Positions 8,212 to 16,619 of a stretch of 64,000 nt of DNA are shown one piece after another. This DNA is from Micromonospora sp. NBC_00389 (GTDB lineage Bacteria; Actinomycetota; Actinomycetes; Mycobacteriales; Micromonosporaceae): the NCBI RefSeq assembly GCF_036059255.1, contig NZ_CP107947.1, positions 2,232,001-2,296,000 of the forward strand, given 5' to 3'. Position 1 is the stretch's first letter, and each line of letters begins with the position of its first letter. The notes below the pieces were generated by a model, which worked only from the letters and a program-made list of their open reading frames with translations, was not told the DNA's origin and made no database searches. The translations under genes were made by a program, and so were the position numbers.

Positions 8212-8544
8212 TCAGAAGATGATCCGCGAGCAGAGCAGACAGACCAGCACCACCAGCACCACGCCGGCCGCCGCGCCGAAGCCGTAGGTGAGCCGCTGCG
8301 AGCGCTGCTCGGCTGCGTCCAGGCCGGCCATGTCCTGCGGCGGCAGCCGCCGGGGCGGCGCCGCTTCCAGGTGTACGGGTGGACGCCAGCCCGCTGGTGG
8401 CGGCACGCTCGGCGGCGGTCCGGCGTACGCGCTCGCCGGTGCGGTTCCGGGTGCGGCGGAGGGTTGGTCCGCCGCCGCGTCACCACCGCTCCCGGGCCGT
8501 CGCCAGTAGTCGTCCGGGGTGTTGCCACCGCTGGGGGTCGTCAC
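8212..8544 (-). CDS. Tail-anchored hypothetical protein
   Basis: 110 residues from the GTG at 8544. The first 85 residues are hydrophilic, rich in Pro, Gly and Ala (with PDDYWRRPGSGG and LPPQDMAGLDAAEQRSQRL), and the last 25 form one hydrophobic helix ending CLLCSRIIF, so the protein looks C-terminally anchored. The start is supported by a TAGCGT -10 box (reverse strand, 8553-8558) eight bases upstream and no Shine-Dalgarno. No known domain recognised. Confidence 0.6.
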   Translation of the reverse strand: MTTPSGGNTPDDYWRRPGSGGDAAADQPSAAPGTAPASAYAGPPPSVPPPAGWRPPVHLEAAPPRRLPPQDMAGLDAAEQRSQRLTYGFGAAAGVVLVVLVCLLCSRIIF

Positions 8545-8648
8545 GCCGTCCGACGCTACCAACGCGGCCGGCGGCCCGGTCGCTTCTGGCCGGCGCGCCA
8601 CCGTCCGCGATCGGTCCGCTGCCGTCGGCTGCGTTAGTCTTGCCGCTC

Positions 8649-8831
8649 GTGAGCACCGAGGACCCCGGCACGCAGGGCGCGCGTGGCGACGATGAGCGCA
8701 CCGTCGACCTGAGCGATGACTTCGTGGTGCTGCCCGAGCAGACCACCGACGACACCGATCGCGGCTGGGGCGAGCGGACCGGCGGCAACGACGACTGGCT
8801 GCTCGCCGAACGCCCCCCGCACTGGGATTGA
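8649..8831 (+). CDS. Small acidic hypothetical protein
   Basis: 60 residues, strongly acidic, with ERTVDLSDDFVVLPEQTTDD and the Trp-rich end GNDDWLLAERPPHWD. The GTG start lies eight bases after a TAGTCT -10 box (8635-8640), with no ribosome-binding site. No membrane helix or known domain. It is divergent from the tail-anchored gene, with about 100 bases between them. Function unknown; the conserved-looking tryptophans suggest a short binding peptide rather than noise. Confidence 0.5.
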   Translation: MSTEDPGTQGARGDDERTVDLSDDFVVLPEQTTDDTDRGWGERTGGNDDWLLAERPPHWD

Positions 8832-8850
8832 CCCCGGCGGCGGGTCGCGG

Positions 8851-9445
8851 TCAACCGCGGACGACGATGGCGAACCGGCTTCCCTCGGGCAGCCCGACCG
8901 CGCGTTGCGCCTGGTCGGGGCGGAGCGCCAGATAGAGCGCCGCGGACCCGTCTGTCGCCCCGGCACCCAGCACGTCCAGCACCAGCGCTCGGGGAGCGAG
9001 CAGCGCCGCCTCGGTGCCCGTCCCGCCCGGTGGCGCCGCCAGCAGATCGACCCGTGCCCCGGGGCGGACGACCGCCAGTGCGGCCGGCTCGGCCAGCCGG
9101 ACCGGCACCCCGACCGCGCCGCTGGGCAGCGGTAACGGCCCGGACGTCGCCTGCGTCCCGTCGGCTGCCGCGCTACTCCCGGTCGGCACCGGCCCGTCGA
9201 CCGGGCCGTTCGGGTCGGCCGGCCCACTCCCGTCGGCCTTTCCCGCGCCGTCGACCGTGCCATCCGCGCCCGTTGCTCCAGGCGACCGTGGTCGGCGGGC
9301 AGCCGGTCGGGGTGTGCAGGACGGCGGCAGCCAGGCCCAGCAGCGCGGCGACCAGACCGGCCCGGAGCAGGGTGCGCCCGCCGGGCAGGGCGAGCCGGCG
9401 CAGCGGGCGCAACGCCCGCGCGGAGTCTGGATCGCCGGTCGCCAT
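8851..9445 (-). pseudogene. SAF-domain protein interrupted by a one-base frameshift
   Basis: Starts at the ATG at 9445 with a GGGAGG Shine-Dalgarno. The first frame encodes a basic N-terminus, one membrane helix (RAGLVAALLGLAAAVL) and TVAWSNG. It then degenerates, while the next frame immediately gives DGTVDGAGKADGSGPADPNG and a full SAF/CpaB-RcpC-like domain (SGAVGVPVRLAEP, VRPGARVDLLAAP, LPEGSRFAIVVRG) ending at 8851. The whole region is 595 bases, one more than 198 codons. One surplus G in the GGG run read from 9271-9269 would restore SNGADGT. Either a sequencing error or a recent inactivating mutation. SAF proteins of this sort are associated with pilus or flagellar secretion. Confidence 0.72.
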
Positions 9446-9536
9446 CTGCCGCCTCCCGTCCCGGGTGCCGCAGCGACACCCGTGGGCGGCAGGTTAGGAC
9501 GGTCGGGGCTCGCTCAGACGGCCGTCCCCCGGCGCC

Positions 9537-9562
9537 TGTGGACAACCGGCGGCCGTGGACAA
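9537..9562. promoter_or_regulatory. Pair of DnaA-box-like 9-mers
   Basis: TGTGGACAA at 9537-9545 is the exact complement of TTGTCCACA, the consensus DnaA box in high-GC actinobacteria. A second copy with one change (CGTGGACAA) lies at 9554-9562 in the same orientation, 17 bp away. They lie in the 209-bp gap between the SAF gene start and the 3' end of ruc. Confidence 0.45.
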
Positions 9563-9654
9563 CCACCTACCGACCGATCCGACCTGCTATGGCGCGGGAG
9601 GACCGCCCGATCGACCCGAGTGGATCAGACCCGACCCGGCTCAATGGGTGGCGG

Positions 9655-10044
9655 TCAGGACGTGGTGCTGGCCGCCGGGGCTTTGCCGCTGCTCGACCCG
9701 CCGGACGACGACGAGGAGGAGTTGGACGACGAGGACGACCCGGACGACGAGGAGGAGCCGGACGAGGAGCTGGAGGACGACCCGGAGTCCCCACCCGAGG
9801 ACGACGAGGACGACTCGGACTTGGCCGGCTTGCCCGCCGTGCCGGCGGCCGTCGTCTCGGAGCCGGACGCCCGCGAGTCGGTGCGGTAGAAGCCGGAGCC
9901 CTTGAAGACGATGCCGACCGAGTTGAAGACCTTGCGCAGCCGCCCCTGACACGCCGGGCACTCGGTCAGCGGCTCGTCAGAGAAGGACTGCACCGCCTCG
10001 AGCTGGTTACCGCACGCGGTGCAGGCGTACTGGTACGTGGGCAC
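9655..10044 (-). CDS. ruc: Ruc-like redox-regulated chaperone, FmdB-type zinc ribbon with Ser-rich tail
   Basis: 129 residues from the GTG at 10044, with GGAGGAG just upstream. Residues 1-45 form a FmdB/CxxC zinc ribbon (TYQYACTACGNQLEAVQSF ... ECPACQG), followed by VFNSVGIVFKGSGFY. The last 75 residues are a disordered Ser/Gly tract. The same architecture and gene position, next to 5-formyl-THF cyclo-ligase and galU, are those of M. tuberculosis Rv0991c (Ruc), described as a zinc-dependent, redox-switched chaperone that keeps unfolded proteins soluble for DnaK. A CIRCE operator lies 29 bases upstream of the start, fitting HrcA and heat-shock control. Orthology is inferred from memory. Confidence 0.78.
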   Translation of the reverse strand: MPTYQYACTACGNQLEAVQSFSDEPLTECPACQGRLRKVFNSVGIVFKGSGFYRTDSRASGSETTAAGTAGKPAKSESSSSSSGGDSGSSSSSSSGSSSSSGSSSSSNSSSSSSGGSSSGKAPAASTTS

Positions 10045-10072
10045 GTTCTCCTCCGGATCTGGACTCGGCCAG

Positions 10073-10099
10073 TTGGCACTCGACCTATTCGAGTGCCAA
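10073..10099. promoter_or_regulatory. CIRCE element (HrcA operator)
   Basis: TTGGCACTC (10073-10081), nine bases, GAGTGCCAA (10091-10099): a perfect inverted repeat matching the CIRCE consensus TTAGCACTC-N9-GAGTGCTAA except for one symmetrical position in each arm. It lies between ruc and the cyclo-ligase gene, upstream of ruc on the minus strand. HrcA repression of the zinc-ribbon chaperone is the natural reading. Confidence 0.88.
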
Positions 10100-10106
10100 T
10101 GGTGCG

Positions 10107-10784
10107 TCATTCGGCCCGGGTTCGTCCAGCGGACGTGTGGGGCGCGACACCATGCGCCGTACCCGGGCCGGCGTCAAGCGTACGCATGCCCTCGGCCGGG
10201 GTGACGACCGCGCGGACCGGGCGGTCGTGCGGCTCGACGGGCAACGCCTCGACCAGCTCGCCATCGTGCAACGGGACCACGGTCAGCGTCGCCGTGGGCA
10301 CCCGGGCCAGCGCCCGGTCGTACGAGCCGCCGCCACGCCCCAGCCGCCGGCCCTGCCGGTCGACCGCCAGAGCCGGTACGACCACCAACTCCGCGGCGGT
10401 CACCGCGGCCACCCCCAGCCGGGCACCGGTCGGCTCCCGGATACCCCGGCCGGCAGCGATCAAAGCGTCCGGTCCGGTATACGCCGCCCAGTCCAGATCC
10501 AGGTCGTCACGGAGCACCGGCAGCAGCAGCTCGGCGTCGGCCGGCAGCGCCGCCCGCAGCACCTCCGGTAGATCAGCCCCGCCCGGTTCGGAACCGACCG
10601 GCACGTACGCCGTCATCCGGCTGGGGCGCAGCCGGCGTACCAGCGCGACCAGCTCGGCCTGGACGCGCCCGGCGGCTGCGGCCCGGGCCGGCCCGGACAG
10701 CGACCGGCGGCGGGCGAGCAGCTCGGCGCGGGTGTCCCGCTTGGTCACTCGGGTCACTTCCGCTTCATCAGAAAATTCCGGCAC
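10107..10784 (-). CDS. 5-formyltetrahydrofolate cyclo-ligase
   Basis: 225 residues. Converts 5-formyl-THF to 5,10-methenyl-THF with ATP. The substrate and ATP motifs are visible: TRAELLARRRSLSG near the N-terminus, YVPVGSEPGGADL, and the C-terminal GRRLGRGGGSYDRALAR loop (about 150-166). The GTG at 10784 is preferred because AGGAG (complement at 10791-10795) lies six bases upstream. Its 3' end overlaps the CIRCE region, and it lies upstream of ruc on the same strand. The neighbourhood matches Rv0992c in M. tuberculosis as remembered. Confidence 0.88.
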   Translation of the reverse strand: MPEFSDEAEVTRVTKRDTRAELLARRRSLSGPARAAAAGRVQAELVALVRRLRPSRMTAYVPVGSEPGGADLPEVLRAALPADAELLLPVLRDDLDLDWAAYTGPDALIAAGRGIREPTGARLGVAAVTAAELVVVPALAVDRQGRRLGRGGGSYDRALARVPTATLTVVPLHDGELVEALPVEPHDRPVRAVVTPAEGMRTLDAGPGTAHGVAPHTSAGRTRAE

Positions 10785-10869
10785 GCAACACTCCTGACGC
10801 AACGCCTCTCCCGCGGTTGCTCTGTGTCAGCATCGCAAGCAACGGAGGCGGAACTTCCGGGGGGACCGA

Positions 10870-13260
10870 GTGACGCTACGCGGGCGGTTGACGGCAGCCT
10901 TCCTCGTAGTGGTGCTCGGCCCGGTCCTGCTCGGCGCGTTCTTTGTCGCCTCCATCGTCACCGCCGTCGATCGCAGCCGCTCCACCGAGCGCCTGGGGGT
11001 GGCTGCGTCCACCGTCCGTACCTCGATCGACGCGCTCTGCCAGCAGCTACGTGCCACCGCCGACGCGGTCGCCCTCACCGCCGACCCGTCCGGTGCCGCC
11101 GATCAACTGGTCGGCCGGGGGCTGGCCGCCGCAGTGCTGATCACCGACGTGACCGGTCGGGTCACCTACGCCTCGCCCGGCGCGCCGTCGACCCCCTGGC
11201 GGGACTGCACCGGCCCGACCGCGGTGTCGTCCGGCCCGGTCCGTGCCCTGGCAGCCCGGGTCGACCTGCGCGACCGGGCCGGCACTCTGCTCGGCACGGT
11301 GGCGGCCGCGCAACTGGTCGACCCGGCCTTCGTGGCCCGGCTCGCGGCGGTGACCGGGGTGGCGGTCACCCTGCTCGACGGCGGTGCGAGCGCCGCGCGG
11401 TTCACCCACACCACCGAGTCGCGCGAGGTACGCGACGCGGTGCTGGCCGCCGCCAGCACGGTCGACAACGAGCGGGTCACCGAGACCAGCGAGGGCCGGT
11501 ACGTGCGGCGGATCGGCCCGTCGACCGGGCAGCCGCTGCCGCTGGTGCTCTCGGTACCCAGCGAGCGGCCACCGGGACTGCACGCCACGCTGGCCGGCGT
11601 GGTCGGGCTGGCCGGGCTGCTCGCCGTCCTGACCGCCTGGCGACTGGCCCGGGTGACCACCCGGCCGCTGATGGAACTCGCCGGTGCGGTGGACCGGGTG
11701 GCACACGGCGACCTGACCGCCCGGGTGCCGGTGCGCAGCCGCGACGAGTTGGGCCGGCTGGCCGCGGCGTTCAACCGGATGACCCGGGAGACCGGGTCCT
11801 ACGTCGCGGCGCTCACCAGCAGCCGGGACCAGCTACGCGGGCACCTCGCAGTGCTCGGCGACACCCTGGCCAGCACGCACGACCTGCAGCGCATCCTGCG
11901 GGTGATCCTGCACAGCGCCATCGCGGCAACCGGGGCGCGGGCCGGAGCGGTGCTGCTGGTGGAGGCCGGTGGGGTGCTCGTGGCGCAGTGCACCGAAGGG
12001 CTGGACGGGCGCTGGCCGGAGGGGGCCGCGGACGGGCCGCAGACGTTGCGGGTGCCGGTGGGCGTCGGCGTGGTCGGCGCGGTGGCCGCCACCGGGGAGC
12101 CGCAGCGGGGGCGGATGGAGCCCACCGAGGTCCCGGTGGGTGAGCCGCGCTGCCGTACGTACGTCGCGGTCCCGTTCGCCACCCCGGGCGGCGGCGCGAC
12201 GTCCACCCCGGCCGGGCCGATCGGGGGCGTCGGGCCGGTCGGGTCGTTCGGACCGATCGGGGGCGCCGCTGGTGGCTCCGCGCCCGCCGAGGAGGCTGGC
12301 GCACCAGCGGCGGCACTCGGCGTGCTGGCCCTCTACGACCGGCTGGGCGCCGACGAGTTCGACGACGACGACCTGGTCACCCTGCGCACCTTCGCCGGGC
12401 ACGCGGCGGTGGCGGTGGACAACGTCCGGGTGCACGAGGAGGCGCAGCGGCTCTCGCTCACCGACCCGCTCACCGGGCTGTGGAACTACCGCTACCTGCG
12501 CGAGTCGATCCGACGGGAGGTGGAACGGGCCAGCCGGTTCGGCCGGATGCTCAGCGTCCTCGCCCTGGACCTGGACCGGTTCAAGGACGTCAACGACACG
12601 TACGGACATGCGGCGGGGGACACCGTGCTGGCCGAGTTCGCCCGACGGATGCGCGGCGAGATCCGCGAGGTGGACCTGGCCTTCCGGCAGGGCGGCGAGG
12701 AGTTCGTGCTGCTGCTGCCGGAGACCGACTCCCGGGGCGCGGCGATCGTGGCGGAGCGGCTGGGCGCGGCGGTCCGGGAGACGCCGATCGCCGTCGAGGC
12801 GTACGTGGGGCCGATCGTGGTGACCGTGTCGGTGGGCATCGCCGTCTACCCGGACCACGGCAGCACCGGGCGGGACGTGCTGGAGGCCGCCGACGACGCG
12901 CTCTACGCAGCCAAGGCTGCCGGCCGGGACACCTACCGGGTCGCCGAGTTGTGCCCGGACGTGCCGACGCGGGAGATCCCGGTCCCGGCGGGGGCGGTGA
13001 GCCCACCGGACGGGCTGCCGCGCGCCGGCCAGCCCGTGCAGGTCATCCGGGAGCCGGGCGGGCACGCCCGGTCGGAGCCGGCTGTGGGCGTACCGGAATC
13101 GCCGCCGGTGGGGCCGGCGCACGCTCGGCCGGAACCGGCCAACGACCCGGCGGCCAGCGCCGCGGACGAGGCCCTGGCCGGCCCGGACGCTGCCCGGCCT
13201 GGGTCGGGCGGCGGCGCGTCTTCCGGGCCACACCCGCCGCGGCAGAGCCGTGGCCGATAG
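10870..13260 (+). CDS. Membrane diguanylate cyclase (sensor-HAMP-GAF-GGDEF)
   Basis: 796 residues. Membrane helix 1 (about 8-32), extracytoplasmic sensor (33-235), helix 2 (237-257), HAMP (258-312, with RPLMELAGAVDRVAHGDL), GAF (about 345-515, containing a Gly/Pro insert), GGDEF (about 530-690) and a Pro/Ala-rich tail. The active-site loop is GGEEF (about 608-612) with DLDRFKDVND upstream, so synthesis of cyclic di-GMP is expected. REVD ends five residues before GGEEF, matching the RxxD inhibitory site. No EAL domain. The start GTG has a GGGGGGA purine run just upstream. The galU promoter appears to sit on its stop codon. Confidence 0.9.
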   Translation: MTLRGRLTAAFLVVVLGPVLLGAFFVASIVTAVDRSRSTERLGVAASTVRTSIDALCQQLRATADAVALTADPSGAADQLVGRGLAAAVLITDVTGRVTYASPGAPSTPWRDCTGPTAVSSGPVRALAARVDLRDRAGTLLGTVAAAQLVDPAFVARLAAVTGVAVTLLDGGASAARFTHTTESREVRDAVLAAASTVDNERVTETSEGRYVRRIGPSTGQPLPLVLSVPSERPPGLHATLAGVVGLAGLLAVLTAWRLARVTTRPLMELAGAVDRVAHGDLTARVPVRSRDELGRLAAAFNRMTRETGSYVAALTSSRDQLRGHLAVLGDTLASTHDLQRILRVILHSAIAATGARAGAVLLVEAGGVLVAQCTEGLDGRWPEGAADGPQTLRVPVGVGVVGAVAATGEPQRGRMEPTEVPVGEPRCRTYVAVPFATPGGGATSTPAGPIGGVGPVGSFGPIGGAAGGSAPAEEAGAPAAALGVLALYDRLGADEFDDDDLVTLRTFAGHAAVAVDNVRVHEEAQRLSLTDPLTGLWNYRYLRESIRREVERASRFGRMLSVLALDLDRFKDVNDTYGHAAGDTVLAEFARRMRGEIREVDLAFRQGGEEFVLLLPETDSRGAAIVAERLGAAVRETPIAVEAYVGPIVVTVSVGIAVYPDHGSTGRDVLEAADDALYAAKAAGRDTYRVAELCPDVPTREIPVPAGAVSPPDGLPRAGQPVQVIREPGGHARSEPAVGVPESPPVGPAHARPEPANDPAASAADEALAGPDAARPGSGGGASSGPHPPRQSRGR

Positions 13261-13269
13261 TCTCGCGGC

Positions 13270-14232
13270 ATGTCGGAGCACTCAGCGAGCCCCTCACCAA
13301 CGGTCGCCGCAACCGGCCGTCCCCTGGCGGTCAAGGCCGTCATCCCGGCGGCCGGACTGGCCACCCGGTTCCTGCCCGCCACCAAGGCGGTGCCCAAGGA
13401 GCTGCTGCCGGTGGTGGACCGGCCGGTGTTGCAGTACATCGTCGAGGAGGCCACCCAGGCCGGCATCGGTGACGTGTTACTGATTACCGGCCGGGGTAAG
13501 ACATCGATGGTGGATCACTTCGACCGTCGCCCCGACCTGGAGACCAGGCTGGAGGAGAAGGGCGACACCGAGCGGCTGGCCGCCGTGCGCCGGCCCAGCG
13601 AACTCGCCGAGATCTACACCGTCCGGCAGCCGGAGCAGCTCGGCCTCGGCCACGCCGTCGGGTACGCCGAGTCGCACGTCGGTGACCAGCCCTTCGCGGT
13701 GCTGCTCGGCGACGAGTTCGTCAAGCCGTCCGAGCCGCTGCTGCCGGCGATGCTGGAGCTGCAGGCCCGCACCGGCGGTGTGGTGCTCGCCTTCTTCGAG
13801 GTCGACCCGGCCGACACCAAGCGGTACGGCATCGCCTCCGTGGAGCCCGCCGAGGCGGAGCTGACCGACATCGGCGAGGTCGTCAAGGTGACCGGCATGG
13901 TGGAGAAGCCGCAGCCGGAGGACGCGCCGAGCAACCTCGCCGTGCTCGGCCGCTACGTGCTGCCGGGCCGGATCTTCGACGCGATCCGGCGGACCAAGCC
14001 GGGCAGCGGTGGCGAGATCCAGCTGACCGACGCGATGGAGCTGCTGCGCACCGAGGGCACGCCGGTGCACGCGATCGTCTACCGGGGCACCCGCTACGAC
14101 ACCGGCATGCCGCTGGGCTACCTCCAGACGGTGGTGCAGATCGCCGCCGAACGCGAGGACCTCGGCACCGAGTTCCGCGCCTGGCTGGCCGACTTCGTCA
14201 ACGCCGACGCGGCAGGCGGATCTGGTACATGA
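13270..14232 (+). CDS. galU: UTP--glucose-1-phosphate uridylyltransferase
   Basis: 320 residues. Makes UDP-glucose from UTP and glucose-1-phosphate. The nucleotide-binding loop PAAGLATRFLPATKAVPKEL (about 22-41), LLPVVDRPVLQY, LGLGHAVGYAE and VEKPQPEDAPSNLAVLGRY are typical of GalU. A TAGTCT -10 box (13258-13263), overlapping the upstream stop codon, is six bases before the ATG: a leaderless promoter. The last four bases overlap the glp start (ATGA), so the two genes are translationally coupled. galU-glp-rimJ-glpR is the conserved actinobacterial arrangement. Confidence 0.95.
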   Translation: MSEHSASPSPTVAATGRPLAVKAVIPAAGLATRFLPATKAVPKELLPVVDRPVLQYIVEEATQAGIGDVLLITGRGKTSMVDHFDRRPDLETRLEEKGDTERLAAVRRPSELAEIYTVRQPEQLGLGHAVGYAESHVGDQPFAVLLGDEFVKPSEPLLPAMLELQARTGGVVLAFFEVDPADTKRYGIASVEPAEAELTDIGEVVKVTGMVEKPQPEDAPSNLAVLGRYVLPGRIFDAIRRTKPGSGGEIQLTDAMELLRTEGTPVHAIVYRGTRYDTGMPLGYLQTVVQIAAEREDLGTEFRAWLADFVNADAAGGSGT

Positions 14233-15542
14233 CCGCGACGGCCGACGCCGAGGCGGCCGCGAACGAGTTGACGCCGCTCGCCGACTACCTGGGCAGCGTG
14301 CTGCGCAGGTTACGCGCGCTGCCGCCACTCGACCTCGACCTCACCCAGGCGCACGGCAACGTCCTCGCGGAGGACGTCGTCGCGCCGCACGCCTTCCCGG
14401 CCTTCGACCAAGCGGCCGTGGACGGGTACGCGGCCCGCTGGGAGGACATCTCGGGAGGGGGCCGGGGGCCGAGCTACGTCCCGGCTCCTTCCGGCACGCC
14501 CGGGGGTCGGACCATCCGGCTCAACGTGGTCGGCGACCTCGGCGCGGCGAGCTGGCGGCCCGTCCGGCTCACCCCGGGCTCGTGCTTCTCGGTGGCCGCC
14601 GGGGCGCCGCTGCCGGTCGCCGCCGACGTCGTGGTCCCGGTGGAGTGGACCGACCAGGGCATGGCCGCGGTGGAGATCTTCCGCACCCCCAAGCGGGGGT
14701 ACGGGGTCCGCCGCGCCGGTGAGGAGTTGCCCGCCGGCACCCTGCTCGCCCGGGCCGGCACGTACGTCTCCCCGGCGTTGGTCGCGGTCTTCGCCGCCAC
14801 CGGCATCGGGCACGTGGTGGTCCGGCCCAGCCCGCGGGTGGTCATCGTGGCGACCGGTGACGAACTGGTCGACGTGGGCCGGGGCAGCCAGCCCGGGCAG
14901 GTGGTGGACGCGAACTCGCACGCGTTGACCGCCGCCGCCGCCGAGGTGGGCGCACTGGCGTACCGGGTGGGCATCTGCGACGACGACCCGGAGGGGCTGC
15001 GCGGTCTGCTGGAGGACCAGACCCTGCGCGCCGACCTGATCATCACCACCGGGGGGACCGGCACCGGCCCCGGCGACATGGTGCGCCGGATCCTGTCCCG
15101 CCGGGAGGGCAGCCGGGCCGGGCCGGTCACCTTCACCGACGTGGCGCTCTATCCCGGTACCGCGCTCGGGTTCGGCACGGTCGGCGCCGAGGAGGTGCCG
15201 GTGGTCTGCCTGCCCGGCGACCCGGGCGCCGCGCTGATCGGCTTCGAGGTGCTGGCCCGCCCCGCCATCCAACTGCTCGCCGGCGCCGAGCCGGTCTTCC
15301 GGCCCAGCGTGCGGGCTCACCTGCTGGAGACCGTGTCGTCCCCGGGTGGGCTGCGCGAGTTCCGGCCCGCACACGTCGCTGAGCGGCGCGGCGGCGGTTA
15401 CACGGTGCAGCCGCTCAGCGGTGGGCCGTTCACCCTCTCCGGGCTGGCCGAGGCGAACGGGCTGCTGGTGCTCGGCGAACGGGTCACCACCGCCGCGGCC
15501 GGCTCCACGGTGGACGTCCTGCTGTTGGACCGTCGCCGGTGA
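14229..15542 (+). CDS. glp: Gephyrin-like molybdotransferase Glp (MoeA family)
   Basis: 437 residues. MoeA/gephyrin E-domain fold: FPAFDQAAVDGYA (about 57-69), the MPT-binding IVATGDELVDVGRGSQPGQV (about 206-225), TTGGTGTGPGDMV (about 273-285) and LPGDPGAALIGFEVLARPAI. In Corynebacterium, the MoeA paralogue next to galU and the glpR gene was shown to act in cell division and polar growth by binding FtsZ through its membrane receptor GlpR, rather than mainly in molybdenum cofactor synthesis. The locus order here is the same, so I favour Glp over a housekeeping MoeA; sequence alone cannot separate them. Confidence 0.82.
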   Translation: MTATADAEAAANELTPLADYLGSVLRRLRALPPLDLDLTQAHGNVLAEDVVAPHAFPAFDQAAVDGYAARWEDISGGGRGPSYVPAPSGTPGGRTIRLNVVGDLGAASWRPVRLTPGSCFSVAAGAPLPVAADVVVPVEWTDQGMAAVEIFRTPKRGYGVRRAGEELPAGTLLARAGTYVSPALVAVFAATGIGHVVVRPSPRVVIVATGDELVDVGRGSQPGQVVDANSHALTAAAAEVGALAYRVGICDDDPEGLRGLLEDQTLRADLIITTGGTGTGPGDMVRRILSRREGSRAGPVTFTDVALYPGTALGFGTVGAEEVPVVCLPGDPGAALIGFEVLARPAIQLLAGAEPVFRPSVRAHLLETVSSPGGLREFRPAHVAERRGGGYTVQPLSGGPFTLSGLAEANGLLVLGERVTTAAAGSTVDVLLLDRRR

Positions 15543-15563
15543 CGGTGCCCCGGTCGGCCCGCC

Positions 15564-15723
15564 CGCGGTTGCGGTGGTCCGTTCGGGCGGTTCGCGGGCC
15601 GCGTGCGCCCGCGTGGTTGCGGTGGTCCGTTCGGGCGGTTCGCGGGCCGCACGCGCTCGCGCGGTTGTGCCGGTCCGTTCCGGCGGTTCGCGCGCCGCAT
15701 GCGCCCGCGCGGTTGTGCGGTCC
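15564..15723. repeat. 48-bp tandem repeat, about 3.3 copies
   Basis: Units start at 15564, 15612, 15660 and 15708 (period exactly 48). Each contains CGCGGTTGCGGTGGTCCGTT-like sequence, GCGGTTCGCGG and a GCGTGCGCCCGCG-like segment; copies drift by a few substitutions. It fills the gap between glp and the acetyltransferase gene. Because 48 is divisible by three the array is open in several frames, but no start signal supports translation. Confidence 0.85.
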
Positions 15724-15785
15724 TTTGTCGTGAGCGCGGTGGGTCCACTTGCGCACGACACGGTCCCGCGCGGGAGACTGTCCGG

Positions 15786-16436
15786 GTGAGTCTCTTCGGC
15801 CCCGCGCGGGCGCCCGGCTGGCCGGCGGTGCTGGTCGACGGTCCGGTGCTGCTGCGGCCCTACCGGCGCTCCGACGCCGCCGCGTGGTCGGAGGTGCGCC
15901 GGGCCAACCGGGCCTGGCTGGCACCCTGGGAGTCGTCGCTGCCCGGTAGCTGGGACGAGCTGAACTCGCCGGCCGCGTTCCGCTGGGTGCACCGCGACCA
16001 GCGGCGCTCGGCCCGCGAGGGTGAGGGCATGCCGTTCGCCGTCTGCCTGCGTGAGGCCGACCGGGATCGGCTGGTCGGGCACCTCAACGTGGGCAGCATC
16101 GTGCGGCGGGCGTTCTGCTCCGGGTACGTCGGCTACTGGGTGGATGCCCGAGTCGCTGGTCAGGGGGTGATCCCGACGGCGCTCGCGCTGGCCGTGGATC
16201 ACGCGTTCGGCCCGGGCGGGCTGCACCGGGTGGAGGTCAACATCCGGCCGGAGAACCGGCCGTCCCGGCGGGTGGTGGAGAAGCTGGGCTTCCGCGAGGA
16301 GTCGTACCACGTGCGCTACATGCACATCGACGGCGCCTGGCGGGACCACATCGGATACGCGATGACCAGTGAGGAGATCGCTGCCGAAGGCGGTCTGCTG
16401 GCCCGCTGGCACCGGGTGCGCGCCGCTGCGCGGTAG
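15786..16436 (+). CDS. GNAT N-acetyltransferase (RimJ/RimL-like)
   Basis: 216 residues from the GTG at 15786, with GGGAG about ten bases upstream. GNAT fold: LVDGPVLLRPYRRSDAAAW at the start, LNVGSIVRRAFCSGYVGYWV, the acetyl-CoA region VAGQGVIPTALALAVDHAF and NIRPENRPSRRVVEKLGF. This is the RimJ type that acetylates N-termini of ribosomal or other proteins; it sits between glp and glpR as Rv0995 (rimJ) does in M. tuberculosis from memory. The substrate is unknown. The frame is open for 180 bases upstream, but that stretch is the 48-bp repeat, so I start after it. Confidence 0.85.
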   Translation: MSLFGPARAPGWPAVLVDGPVLLRPYRRSDAAAWSEVRRANRAWLAPWESSLPGSWDELNSPAAFRWVHRDQRRSAREGEGMPFAVCLREADRDRLVGHLNVGSIVRRAFCSGYVGYWVDARVAGQGVIPTALALAVDHAFGPGGLHRVEVNIRPENRPSRRVVEKLGFREESYHVRYMHIDGAWRDHIGYAMTSEEIAAEGGLLARWHRVRAAAR

Positions 16437-16619
16437 GTCGTCCCACGGGCGGGATCGGCGCGGCGCGGCGGCATCCCGGTCGGTGCGCCGTAACCTCAAG
16501 TAACTGCAAGCTGCGGCAAGCGCTGCCCGTCCGGACGATCCACGCAACCGAGCGCAATCGGTGGAAGATCCTGCGGTCGAAAGGCGGTTGCTCCGAATTC
16601 GGTGACGGGAGGGGTGAGG

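Noticed and set aside
9014..9889. Long plus-strand frame rich in Asp/Glu over the ruc and SAF genes
   Set aside because: It is the antisense of the Ser-rich tail of the zinc-ribbon protein and of the SAF gene; the minus-strand genes have start signals, zinc-ribbon cysteines and a CIRCE operator, the plus frame has none.
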